Shown one piece after another: positions 1 to 6,893 of a stretch of DNA of 13,942 nt. The notes beneath the pieces are model-generated. The model was not told the DNA's origin and did no database searches. It was given only the letters and a program-made list of their open reading frames with translations. The DNA is from Anaerolineales bacterium (lineage in GTDB: Bacteria > Chloroflexota > Anaerolineae > Anaerolineales > E44-bin32), in assembly GCA_011772595.1 (NCBI GenBank), contig WVZH01000046.1, positions 27,040 through 40,981 of the forward strand, given 5' to 3'. Both the position numbers and the translations under genes were made by a program. Positions within the stretch are counted from its first letter, which is position 1, and the number at the start of each line of letters is the position of its first letter.

Positions 1-15
1 CAACCGTTCATGGTT

Positions 16-128
16 AGGCTCAGCCCTAAAAGCCCTGCGGACTCTAAGAAAGGGTGCTTCAGCACCCTTGAGCTATGAGCCTGGTGGTTTACCATCGTGC
101 GTTCCCGGAAAGTCGGCGATACCACCGG
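16..128 (+). other. Cluster of stem-loops at the left edge, possible structured RNA
   Basis: No coding region is supported here. AGGCTCA (16-22) pairs with TGAGCCT (76-82) and encloses a perfect 8-bp hairpin with a TTCA loop (50-57 with 62-69). Directly next to it, CTGGTGGT (81-88) pairs with ACCACCGG (121-128), and ATCG (94-97) with CGAT (117-120) inside. One pair in the second stem is a G-U only if the plus strand is transcribed, which slightly favours plus. A third hairpin, 148-184, looks like a terminator. I could not match the sequence to RNase P RNA, 6S, SRP RNA, tmRNA, 5S or a riboswitch class from memory. It may be the 3' part of a structured RNA or the tail of an upstream transcript cut by the window edge. 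Confidence 0.3.
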
Positions 129-147
129 AATTACAGAGCGGGCTCCC

Positions 148-184
148 ATGCCCGACCGATCATTAACCTATTGATCTCGGGCAT
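148..184 (+). terminator. Terminator-like hairpin closing the left-edge region
   Basis: ATGCCCGA (148-155) pairs with TCGGGCAT (177-184), and GATCA (158-162) with TGATC (172-176). This gives 13 bp with one 2-base bulge and a 9-base loop. The plus strand continues as CTTTAC, a very short T run, so intrinsic termination would be weak to moderate. It would end a transcript entering from the left, before the kinase promoter. Confidence 0.4.
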
Positions 185-210
185 CTTTACGGACTTCTCC
201 TGGCTGACGG

Positions 211-328
211 GCTTGGGTGTCACGGGTGCAGGTGAGATGAATTTATGCAATCATGAATTCGTATCGTGTCACCCAAGCAGTTCTATCGAGGATTCATGCA
301 CGAAAATGATTGCAGATCTTGCTTGGGT
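211..328 (+). repeat. Overlapping inverted repeats upstream of the deoxynucleoside kinase gene
   Basis: CACCCAAGC (270-278) is complementary to GCTTGGGTG (211-219). The almost identical segment ACCCAAGCA (271-279) is complementary to TGCTTGGGT (320-328). Only one of the two 9-bp stems can form at a time. A further pair, TGCAATCAT (246-254) with ATGATTGCA (306-314), crosses both. The segment holds no believable gene. It lies mostly upstream of the predicted kinase transcription start, so these could be operator half-sites rather than RNA stems. Confidence 0.4.
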
Positions 329-353
329 TCTTGGTTTAAGCGTCTGCAATTCC

Positions 354-364
354 TGTGCTAGAAT
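354..364 (+). promoter_or_regulatory. Extended -10 promoter for the deoxynucleoside kinase gene
   Basis: TGTGCTAGAAT has the TG-N extension in front of TAGAAT (five of six matches to TATAAT). No good -35 is seen at 16-18 bp, as is usual for extended -10 promoters. The start would fall near 371, giving a leader of about 107 bases that contains the palindrome GTCGCGAC (382-389). The same 11 bases occur in front of the lipoprotein gene. Confidence 0.5.
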
Positions 365-477
365 GATCGTCGTTGATCGTAGTCGCGACGGTGTCCAGAA
401 TCGAAGTCGGTGTGGATGCGATTGGTTCCCGCTTTTTCTCCTGACTCTGATATCAAGAAATGGAGGGCAAATATCCG

Positions 478-1122
478 ATGGCAAAACACTTCGTGCTCGT
501 CGCCGGAAACATCAGCTGTGGAAAGACGTCTCTCACGGAGCGGTTGGGAAAACGTTTGGGTTGGCAGACGGCTTACGAATCAGTCGTGGACAATCCCTAT
601 CTTTCGGATTTCTATGCAGAGATGGGAGCATGGGCTTTTCATTTGCAGATCTTTTTTCTTGGCCATCGGGCCGAGCAACACCGTACGCTGGCAAATTCCT
701 CGCAGTCTGCGATCATCGATCGTTCCATCTATGAGGATGCGGAGATCTTCGCACGTGCATTGCTCAACATGGGGACACTCAGTGAAAGAGATTTTAGGAC
801 CTATCGCAGAGTGTTCGACCTGGTAGTTGGGGAACTGCCCTCGCCCGACTTGCTCATCTACCTGAGAGCACCCGTATCTGTTCTGTTGGATCGTATCCGT
901 AGCCGGGGTCGCGAGATGGAGAAAGGGATCACGGCAGAGTACCTGGAATTGCTGGAGTTATATTATCAAGAGTGGTTAGTGGGTTTCGATCTCTGTCCAG
1001 TGCTGACTTTACGCACGGACGATCTCGATTATGTCCACAAACCCAAACATCTGGAAATCGTGGTGGAACGTATTCATGACAAGTTGCTTGGAAGAGAGGA
1101 GATCGAGTTTCCAACAGAATGA
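478..1122 (+). CDS. Deoxynucleoside kinase (deoxyadenosine/deoxyguanosine kinase family)
   Basis: This cytosolic salvage enzyme transfers phosphate from a nucleoside triphosphate to the 5'-OH of a deoxynucleoside, feeding dNTP pools. The 214-residue protein has the family signatures in order: P-loop GNISCGKTS (residues about 10-18), VVDNPYL, the substrate-site segment FHLQIFFLGHR, the DRS motif in DRSIYEDAEIF, and an arginine-rich lid SRGREME. It ends with a typical YYQEW helix. Length and motifs fit the bacterial dGK/dAK branch; which base is preferred cannot be read from sequence. I chose ATG 478 over the in-frame ATG 460 because GGAGGG (462-467) then sits as a Shine-Dalgarno sequence 10 bases upstream. 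The gene is preceded by its own extended -10 promoter and a repeat-rich region. The next gene starts 224 bp downstream, probably from a separate promoter. Confidence 0.92.
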   Translation: MAKHFVLVAGNISCGKTSLTERLGKRLGWQTAYESVVDNPYLSDFYAEMGAWAFHLQIFFLGHRAEQHRTLANSSQSAIIDRSIYEDAEIFARALLNMGTLSERDFRTYRRVFDLVVGELPSPDLLIYLRAPVSVLLDRIRSRGREMEKGITAEYLELLELYYQEWLVGFDLCPVLTLRTDDLDYVHKPKHLEIVVERIHDKLLGREEIEFPTE

Positions 1123-1257
1123 GGGCACTTCGGCGCTACGACACCACAGCAGAGTAACAGAAAGAAAGTAGTTGTTTCGCGTACCTTCTAGACTCCAGGA
1201 TCTTTTTATCAAGTTTTCGATTTAAACTCCCAGATACTGCAATTTTCACATCTTGGC

Positions 1258-1285
1258 TTTACAGAGAATTTACATTGCTTACATT
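1258..1285 (+). promoter_or_regulatory. Possible promoter for the DUF5666-repeat gene
   Basis: TTTACA (1258-1263, five of six to TTGACA) is followed after 16 bases by TACATT (1280-1285, four of six to TATAAT). Transcription would start near 1292 and leave a leader of about 55 bases. The surrounding 1123-1346 gap is AT-rich and holds no clear terminator for the kinase gene. Confidence 0.35.
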
Positions 1286-1346
1286 CCCATTTTGCCTCCA
1301 GCGAGCACAATTCGGTCAGGACGAATTCGAAACTTGGAGGTGTGTG

Positions 1347-2534
1347 ATGAAAGGTAATGTATCGAAGATCGTTTTGTTGCTCCTGGCTCTCTCCCTGACA
1401 CCGCTTTCGGTTGCCAATGCGGAAGAGGAAAGACCGACTGACCGGCTGCGAGTTTTTGGGGAGATCACAGAAGTTGATCTTGGTGCAAACGCGTTTGTCA
1501 TCCATACCAAGGCTGGGGAGGAGCTTCGATTTCTTGTCGATGAAGAGACGAGATTTCGTAGTCCGGATGGTTCTGTGAAGGGCCTAGAAGATCTCGATGA
1601 AGGCAAACTGGCGATCGTGATTGGAATTAAGCAGGACGACGGAACGCTGCTGGCGAAGGTGGTCGGTTCGGGGCGGTTTCGTGGAGAAAGTGAAGTTGTG
1701 CGAGCCGTCGGAGAGATCACGGAAGTAAATTCGACTGGTGGAAGCTTTTCGCTCGAGAAGCAAGATGGCCAGGTGTTGGTCTTCGAGACCGATGAGCACA
1801 CGAGATTCCGCAGCCGCGATGGATCCATTCAAGGGGTAAAGGATCTCGAGCCCGGAATGGTCGCTGCAGTGGTCGCTGTGGAACAAGAGGACGGGTCTCT
1901 ACTGGCGCTCCTCGTGGCCGCAGCACACAAGGAAGATTTGCCGAAGCTCAAGCGCTTCAAAGGCGAAATCACCAATGTGGTTCCTGGTCAGGACACCTTC
2001 ACCATTTCAACCAAAGATGGTATGGCGGTCAGCTTTATAACCAATGAGCGGACGCGTTTTGTGAGTCGCGGTGGATCGATCGAGGACATCCATGATCTCA
2101 AGAAGGGGATGATTGCCATCGTCGGCGCCCGCGAGCAGGAAGATGGCACATTGGTTGCCGTCGTCGTAGCAGCCGGCTATCCGAGTGACCTCCCCGGAAC
2201 CGGGGTGGACGTTCGCGCCGCTGGGCGTATTGTCGATCTTGGAGTTCGCTCTTTCACGATAGAAAAACGAAATGGTGACCGGATGACCTTTGATGTGGAT
2301 GATGAGACGATCTATCGGTCAAGGGATGGGAGCGTGAACGACTTCGGAGATCTTAAGATTGGCATGATTGCAATGGTGGGCGCCAATCGGTTGGAAGATG
2401 GCCATTTGAAAGCCGTGTGGGTGGGTGCGGCAAAACCGATGAAGGATCGGCCAGATGCGGATGAGACAAGACCTTATCGGCAGCCGAGTGAGCAGAATGA
2501 GATCATGACACCTGCCTCTTCCTATGAGCTTTGA
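1347..2534 (+). CDS. Secreted protein with four tandem DUF5666-like repeats
   Basis: The 395-residue protein begins with a Sec signal peptide: charged start, a run of L/V/A at about 8-20, and a likely cleavage after SVANA near residue 25. The mature part is four copies of a roughly 77-residue unit, starting near residues 34, 117, 203 and 288. Each reads roughly G-EITEV...F.I....G....F.VDE.TRFRSRDGS....DL..GM.A.V.....EDG.L.A..V. This is the pattern of DUF5666, a small beta-rich, OB-like domain of unknown function. The tail, from about 365, is polar. ATG 1347 is chosen over an in-frame start at 1275 because GGAGG (1336-1340) lies 6 bases upstream and the signal peptide then begins correctly. 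No enzyme motif is visible; a binding or structural role outside the membrane is inference. It stands alone, convergent with the next gene. Confidence 0.8.
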   Translation: MKGNVSKIVLLLLALSLTPLSVANAEEERPTDRLRVFGEITEVDLGANAFVIHTKAGEELRFLVDEETRFRSPDGSVKGLEDLDEGKLAIVIGIKQDDGTLLAKVVGSGRFRGESEVVRAVGEITEVNSTGGSFSLEKQDGQVLVFETDEHTRFRSRDGSIQGVKDLEPGMVAAVVAVEQEDGSLLALLVAAAHKEDLPKLKRFKGEITNVVPGQDTFTISTKDGMAVSFITNERTRFVSRGGSIEDIHDLKKGMIAIVGAREQEDGTLVAVVVAAGYPSDLPGTGVDVRAAGRIVDLGVRSFTIEKRNGDRMTFDVDDETIYRSRDGSVNDFGDLKIGMIAMVGANRLEDGHLKAVWVGAAKPMKDRPDADETRPYRQPSEQNEIMTPASSYEL

Positions 2535-2577
2535 ACTCCCCAGGGATCATCAGGGAATCCCAGATAGCCTAGTAAGG

Positions 2578-2615
2578 CGAAGCAATCTCCCACTTGCATC
2601 CGGGAGATTGCTTCG
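2578..2615. terminator. Perfect 14-bp hairpin between convergent genes
   Basis: CGAAGCAATCTCCC (2578-2591) is exactly complementary to GGGAGATTGCTTCG (2602-2615), with a 10-base loop. It lies 43 bp past the stop of the DUF5666-repeat gene and about 200 bp past the stop of the minus-strand TIM-barrel gene. A bidirectional terminator is the natural reading, but neither side has a proper T run. It may instead act as an mRNA 3'-end stabiliser. The rest of the gap, to 2817, shows no gene. Confidence 0.5.
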
Positions 2616-2817
2616 ATTCGGCATACCACGAGGCAGGTGTTGACTTTCGGATCCGGCGTTGACAAAACCGTCACGTCGAGTGCAGCGCATGTCTGAATTT
2701 AACCAGTGTATGCCAGACAGCCTGCCCTGGGAGTTCTGGGGGGTGGCTAGGAATAGGCGAAAGACCACGAGGGGAGGTCGTCTCACTCCATACTACGCAG
2801 AATGCGAAGCCGTATCC

Positions 2818-3678
2818 TTAGGTGCCGATCCCGCTGATGCGTTCCCAGACGGACTTGATCACGAGTGCATCCTTGTCCATGTCCTCCGGGCTCTCGCACA
2901 ATATCCTGCCTGAACATGCGAAGTCTTCGAGTGCTCGAAGCAAGCCGTCTAGATCGAAGTCGGAATCGGCGAGCATGAGGTGATTACGTTCCCCTTTTGG
3001 ACCATACTGAATACCTGACAGATGGCAATGTAACCGCTTTAGAGCGCCAGCACCCAGGGCTTTCTTGTAGGTGCGAAGGACATCGCACCATGCTTCGTAG
3101 GTGTTAAGGCTGCCATCCCCTGCCCTGGCGTGAAGATGTGCAAAGTCGAGGCAAGGTTCGACGCCTTCGATCTCTTGTGACATGGCAAGCGTGTCTTCCA
3201 AGGAACCTAGCAAGGCGCCCTTTCCCATCGTCTCAGGGCGGAGGGTGACTGGATTACCGGCTGCTCTCAATTCATCGGCGCATCCACGTAAACGAGGGAT
3301 GGCCACATCGAGCACTTCTTGCGCTGATTGTCCGAAGTAGGATCCGGGATGAAAGACAATATCGGAGGCACCGGCTAGGTGACCGAAGTAGGCTGCATCC
3401 ATGAGGCGCTTGCGGCTTTTCGGCCATTCCTCCTCGTCCGCATTGAGATTGATGAAGTAGGGTGCGTGTACACTTACCAGGACACCCTCTTGATCCGCGG
3501 TCAACTTGATCTCCGCACATTTCTTCTCAGATACGCGAACCGATCGCACCCAACCCAGTTCAACAGCTTTAAGACCTTGTTGTGAAAGATGCAATACCGT
3601 TCCGATAGAACCACCGGGTTTTTTAGGCGTCGATCGCGGCGAACCTACCGTACCAAAGTGGAATCTCACCTTTGACAA
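2818..3678 (-). CDS. Endonuclease IV-like TIM-barrel metalloprotein
   Basis: The 286-residue protein matches the AP endonuclease 2 / endonuclease IV (Nfo) TIM-barrel fold, which cuts DNA at abasic sites using a three-zinc centre. Candidate metal ligands appear in the right order: H71 in VHAPYFINL, H110 in FHPGS, E149 in RPETMGKG, D178 and H181 in CLDFAH, H219 in HCHLSG, and E262 in CESPE. The Nfo Asp-Arg-His ligand segment is replaced by GERNH (E230, H233). It is therefore a divergent branch, and DNA repair activity is likely but not certain; another TIM-barrel activity such as a sugar isomerase is possible. The start is TTG at 3678: the first internal Met is far inside, and GGAGGAG lies 6 bases upstream. 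It is probably its own unit, 143 bp from the histidine kinase gene. Confidence 0.75.
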   Translation of the reverse strand: MSKVRFHFGTVGSPRSTPKKPGGSIGTVLHLSQQGLKAVELGWVRSVRVSEKKCAEIKLTADQEGVLVSVHAPYFINLNADEEEWPKSRKRLMDAAYFGHLAGASDIVFHPGSYFGQSAQEVLDVAIPRLRGCADELRAAGNPVTLRPETMGKGALLGSLEDTLAMSQEIEGVEPCLDFAHLHARAGDGSLNTYEAWCDVLRTYKKALGAGALKRLHCHLSGIQYGPKGERNHLMLADSDFDLDGLLRALEDFACSGRILCESPEDMDKDALVIKSVWERISGIGT

Positions 3679-3684
3679 AGAATG

Positions 3685-3695
3685 CTCCTCCTTTT
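3685..3695 (-). promoter_or_regulatory. Strong Shine-Dalgarno sequence deciding a TTG start
   Basis: On the minus strand this reads AAAAGGAGGAG and ends 6 bases before TTG 3678. No in-frame ATG or GTG with comparable spacing is present, so the TIM-barrel protein very probably starts at TTG. I see no convincing promoter hexamers in the 143-bp gap above it. Confidence 0.7.
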
Positions 3696-3821
3696 ACCTA
3701 CCATTGGTCACCCGCATAAATAACATGGTGATTCCTATGAATCTTATCATGTCCGATTGGGGGCATATGAGAAGCTTGGGAATCTCTAAATGAACTATGT
3801 GATTAGGCGTGCAATTAGGGA

Positions 3822-6371
3822 TTAGGCTTGAAGCGAACCTGTCTTTGAGGTAGGTTCTCTCGGAAGCGAACATACAAAAGTGCTGCCGTCCCCTTCAGAG
3901 CTCTCGACCCAGACGCGTCCACCATGTTGTTCAACAATAGTTTTTGTGAGCGCTAGACCAAGGCCTGTTCCTTCGATGGGATTATCGGGATCTTCAACCG
4001 TGATCCTGCCGCGGAAGAGATGATCGAAGATTCTGGGAATTTCTTCTTCCGGAATTCCCGGGCCGTTGTCCTTGACACTGATGACAACGTTATCAACGTC
4101 CCACGTGACACCAATGTCGATTTCCCCGTTGGTTTGGGTAAACTTAACGGCGTTGCTCATTAGATTGCTCATAACTGAGTTTAACCGACTCGGGTCTCCC
4201 AAGATGAGCAGAGGCTCCTCAGGAGGATGGTAACGAATAGTCTGCTTTTTGGCTTCGGCAAGGGGACGCAGGTCTTCGATCGCATGACGGATGAGATCGT
4301 TGATCTGGCATGGTTCGTAGACGATATTGGCTGTGGACTCGACGCGGATTGTCTCCAAGAGGGCGGTGATTAGGTTGGTCATGCTCTCCGTAGCGCGCTG
4401 CATCATGTTAAGCGCTTTATGCTGCTGTTCGTTGAGGTCAGCATCCATGAGCAGATCCGCACCCAAACGAATAGCGTTCAGAGGGTTTTTCAGGTCGTGA
4501 GCTGCAGTGCCCAAGAGCTGTGATCGCATGCGGTCGATCTGTTTCAAGGCGGTGATGTCTTGCATGACGGCGACGCGGCCGACATCCGTTATCTCGCTTA
4601 TTGTGGCATACAGTGTTCGATCGGCGGGTGTGGTGACCTCTTGACTGATGGGTAGCGTGATAGTCTGATCCAAAAACAAATCGCCCAATGGGTGACCTGG
4701 GAATACCTCGTTCGCCATACGACCGATTGCGCGTTCTGGGTTGATTCGGAAAGCCTGGCTAGCCGCTTTATTGACGAGTGAGATTCGACCTGCGATATCG
4801 GTCATCACGACAGCGTCGGCCGTTTCCACCAGCGTGGCTTCGAGTCGACTACGCTCATCGGCTACGCGTTGGAATAGGTTGGCGTTATCCACTGCAACGG
4901 CGGCCCAGGCAGCTACGGAGGAGAGTAATTGTTGATCGCCTTCACTGAAAGCGCCGTTGGGGTGATTGATGGCTTCGATCACACCCAAGACCTCATTGCG
5001 TTGTGCTAAAGGAACACATAAGATCGAGGTGGTCAGCAGACCGGTTTGTCCATCGATGGCACTATGGTATAGGGGATTGGATCGTACGTCATTAACGATC
5101 AAAGGCTTCTGGTTGCGTGTTACCCAACCGGCGATCCCTTCTTCGAGTCGGATGGCGACATTTCGGATGCGTACTTTTCCCCCACCGCTGGCTTTGAGGA
5201 CCAATTTATCGCCCAACTCGTCGAGTAAAAAGAGAACGCATGCCTCGACGTCGAACAAGCGCTGGGTATTCAACATTGCGTTCTCAAGCGCTGTCTCCAA
5301 ATTGAGCGAGGAGGTCATCTCGCGGCCAATCTCACTCAAAACCTGAAGTTGGCTGGCTCTCGCTTCAGACGTCTCCAGATGAATAGCGTCTTGGATACCC
5401 ACAGCGCCGATGTTGGCGATTGCTTGAGCAAGCTCCATTTCTTGATCGTCGGACTGTTTTCCCGGTTGGTTGTAGAGTACCCGAGCAATCCCCAAGGCTT
5501 CGCTACCGGTGGCGAGGGGGAAGATCGCAGATGCGTGGATGCCCTCTGTCTGTAACATTGCGATGTCCGTTGAGGATCCGATGGGCGGTGAGAGGCTAAG
5601 AAAGTCTGGTTGAAGACTGCGAATGGCCTTCTCGTGGGCGGGATATTCGGGCATGGGTTCGTCACCCAACAGGGTGACGGTAGCTTGCATAGGCTTACCC
5701 AACTGTTGGCGGAAGCGGGTTGTCTGGCTGCTGCCGCCATCATCGTAAACCATAATCTCGCAGACATCACCGGCCGTCGCTTTCAGCAGGTGCGTGGCGG
5801 TTTGTCGAATCGCTTCTTGTCGATCCTTCGTGCCGCTGATGGCATGACTGGCTTGGTAGAGAAGGGAAAGCTTGTGGAAGAGAAAGCTTTGGCTTTCTGT
5901 CTGTTTGGCTTGCGTTAGGATTTCCGCGGCGCGGGTCGCCAAGACCTCGAGAATGGTGAGCTCTTCGGCTTCAAAGATCTTCTTTGTGTCCGATGCCACA
6001 AAGATCAAGCCGGCAGTAACACCTGATGTGATACATGGTGCGCAGGCGACAGTCCCAGGTCCGAGAGGGAGTGCGAAAGACCCTTGGCCTTCGTCGGTCG
6101 ATGCGGCACGACGTTTTGATAGCGCGTCACGCAGAACTGGGTGATCAACGTATGAGGCCACATGTCCGAGATCTGAGACCGAGATACCAAAGGCGAAACG
6201 TGGAATGAAATTCGAAGCGCTCTCATCGTACTCGTAGAGGGCTATGCGGTCGGATTGAAGCAGTTCCTCCGCCAGTTGGAGCAATTCACTTAACGCAAGG
6301 GGAGGGTTGAGAAAATCAAACGTCGCTGTTGCCGCTCGATATAGTTTACCCATATGCATTTGCGCTACCAT
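3822..6371 (-). CDS. Soluble multi-GAF/PAS sensor histidine kinase
   Basis: The 849-residue protein is read as three GAF-like domains (about 1-155, 165-340 and 345-505), a PAS domain (about 510-610), a HisKA dimerisation domain and a HATPase_c domain. The phosphoacceptor is H625 in AAHDLKNPLN. The ATP site shows the N box around NLMSNAVKF (736-744), G1 DNGPGIP (768-774) and G2 GTGLGLAL (801-808). No transmembrane segment or signal peptide is evident, so it should sense a cytoplasmic or diffusible signal; the GAF ligands cannot be predicted. No response regulator is in the window, so it is an orphan kinase here. ATG 6371 is used, with AAGGG about 10 bases upstream; in-frame ATGs at 6359 and 6353 are alternatives. 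It has its own promoter, with an inverted repeat over the -35 region, suggesting specific control. Confidence 0.9.
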   Translation of the reverse strand: MVAQMHMGKLYRAATATFDFLNPPLALSELLQLAEELLQSDRIALYEYDESASNFIPRFAFGISVSDLGHVASYVDHPVLRDALSKRRAASTDEGQGSFALPLGPGTVACAPCITSGVTAGLIFVASDTKKIFEAEELTILEVLATRAAEILTQAKQTESQSFLFHKLSLLYQASHAISGTKDRQEAIRQTATHLLKATAGDVCEIMVYDDGGSSQTTRFRQQLGKPMQATVTLLGDEPMPEYPAHEKAIRSLQPDFLSLSPPIGSSTDIAMLQTEGIHASAIFPLATGSEALGIARVLYNQPGKQSDDQEMELAQAIANIGAVGIQDAIHLETSEARASQLQVLSEIGREMTSSLNLETALENAMLNTQRLFDVEACVLFLLDELGDKLVLKASGGGKVRIRNVAIRLEEGIAGWVTRNQKPLIVNDVRSNPLYHSAIDGQTGLLTTSILCVPLAQRNEVLGVIEAINHPNGAFSEGDQQLLSSVAAWAAVAVDNANLFQRVADERSRLEATLVETADAVVMTDIAGRISLVNKAASQAFRINPERAIGRMANEVFPGHPLGDLFLDQTITLPISQEVTTPADRTLYATISEITDVGRVAVMQDITALKQIDRMRSQLLGTAAHDLKNPLNAIRLGADLLMDADLNEQQHKALNMMQRATESMTNLITALLETIRVESTANIVYEPCQINDLIRHAIEDLRPLAEAKKQTIRYHPPEEPLLILGDPSRLNSVMSNLMSNAVKFTQTNGEIDIGVTWDVDNVVISVKDNGPGIPEEEIPRIFDHLFRGRITVEDPDNPIEGTGLGLALTKTIVEQHGGRVWVESSEGDGSTFVCSLPREPTSKTGSLQA

Positions 6372-6417
6372 ATGTGAAACCCTTGGCAGAATTCAAACAT
6401 CGGAATATCACTTTTGG

Positions 6418-6428
6418 ATTATGGCACA
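6418..6428 (-). promoter_or_regulatory. Extended -10 promoter for the histidine kinase gene
   Basis: The minus strand reads TGTGCCATAAT: a TG-N extension followed by CATAAT (five of six to TATAAT). The start would be near 6411, giving a leader of about 40 bases. It shares the TGTGC block with the promoters of the deoxynucleoside kinase and lipoprotein genes. Confidence 0.5.
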
Positions 6429-6439
6429 GAACATCTTGG

Positions 6440-6494
6440 CTCGCAATCAATCTTAAGCGGGAGGTTTTCCCTGCGTGATGATCACGATTGCGAG
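6440..6494. repeat. Inverted repeat and palindrome between dgkA and the histidine kinase gene
   Basis: CTCGCAATC (6440-6448) is repeated inverted as GATTGCGAG (6486-6494). Between the arms lies the odd palindrome CGTGAT-G-ATCACG (6474-6486). The arm nearest the kinase gene sits where its -35 would be, about 16 bases from the -10. This may be an operator, or a stem-loop ending the dgkA transcript; there is no T run, which favours an operator. Confidence 0.4.
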
Positions 6495-6509
6495 TGCAAC
6501 ATAAACCAC

Positions 6510-6893
6510 TCATGGGGTGCCTAGTTTCGCCAAGAGAGGAGGTCCTAGGACCAAGAGCCCGATGAGTACCGCAGTGATAGCGGAGATCAACACCGCCGCG
6601 GCACCGACATCTTTACCGACCCGAGCGAGTTGATGAACTTGGGGACTGGCAAGGTCGACAACGGCCTCCAGGGCAGTATTCAGGAACTCTGCCAGCCAGA
6701 CCAAACCGATCGCCAGTAGAAGAGCGACCCATTCAAGTCGGTTTATACGTAGCCAGATTCCCATCCCAATCACCAATATCGTTGCCAGTGCATGGATCCA
6801 GGCGTTACGTTGGGTGCGGAGAACGTACCACCAACCGGCGAACGCAGCGCGAAAAGCCGCCGTACGGGACCGAGCTCGATGTGGTGAGCTCAT
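6510..6893 (-). CDS. dgkA: Diacylglycerol kinase family integral membrane protein (undecaprenol kinase type)
   Basis: The protein phosphorylates a membrane lipid alcohol. In Gram-positive relatives the substrate is undecaprenol, recycling the carrier used for cell-wall and polysaccharide synthesis; in E. coli it is diacylglycerol. The 127 residues show the small trimeric DgkA pattern: a basic amphipathic N-terminus, then hydrophobic segments at about 34-50, 53-70 and 98-120. Family motifs are EFLNTALEAVVDL (69-81) and ARVGKDVGAAAVL (90-102). Substrate preference cannot be decided here. ATG 6893 is chosen over an in-frame TTG at 6908 because it overlaps the ybeY stop as ATGA and has GGGGGGA about 8 bases upstream. 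It is the last gene of the yqeY-pgpH-ybeY-dgkA unit and is probably translationally coupled to ybeY. Confidence 0.9.
   Translation of the reverse strand: MSSPHRARSRTAAFRAAFAGWWYVLRTQRNAWIHALATILVIGMGIWLRINRLEWVALLLAIGLVWLAEFLNTALEAVVDLASPQVHQLARVGKDVGAAAVLISAITAVLIGLLVLGPPLLAKLGTP

Noticed and set aside
81..128. Superficial similarity of CTGGTGGT...CGTTCCC to 5S rRNA
   Set aside because: The conserved 5S core around the CCGAACACGG-like segment is missing, and the stems do not fit the 5S fold.
75..734. A 219-codon plus-strand open frame at the left end
   Set aside because: It runs through the kinase promoter and into the kinase gene in another frame, has no ribosome-binding site and a protein-unlike composition rich in Arg, Cys and Ser.
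1316..1828. A 170-codon minus-strand frame opposite the DUF5666-repeat gene
   Set aside because: It is low-complexity Ser/Arg/Thr-rich sequence, as expected from the antisense of a GA-rich gene, and the plus frame has a signal peptide, ribosome-binding site and repeats.
2640..2664. TTGACT and TTGACA boxes on the plus strand
   Set aside because: Neither has a -10 at 16-18 bases, and no plus-strand gene follows.
2550..2786. A 78-codon minus-strand frame in the convergent gap
   Set aside because: No start signal or domain is seen, and it runs straight through the 14-bp hairpin.
3801..3827. Direct repeat GATTAGGC at the end of the histidine kinase gene
   Set aside because: There are only two 8-base copies, one overlapping the stop codon. 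This is too short to call an attachment site or iteron.
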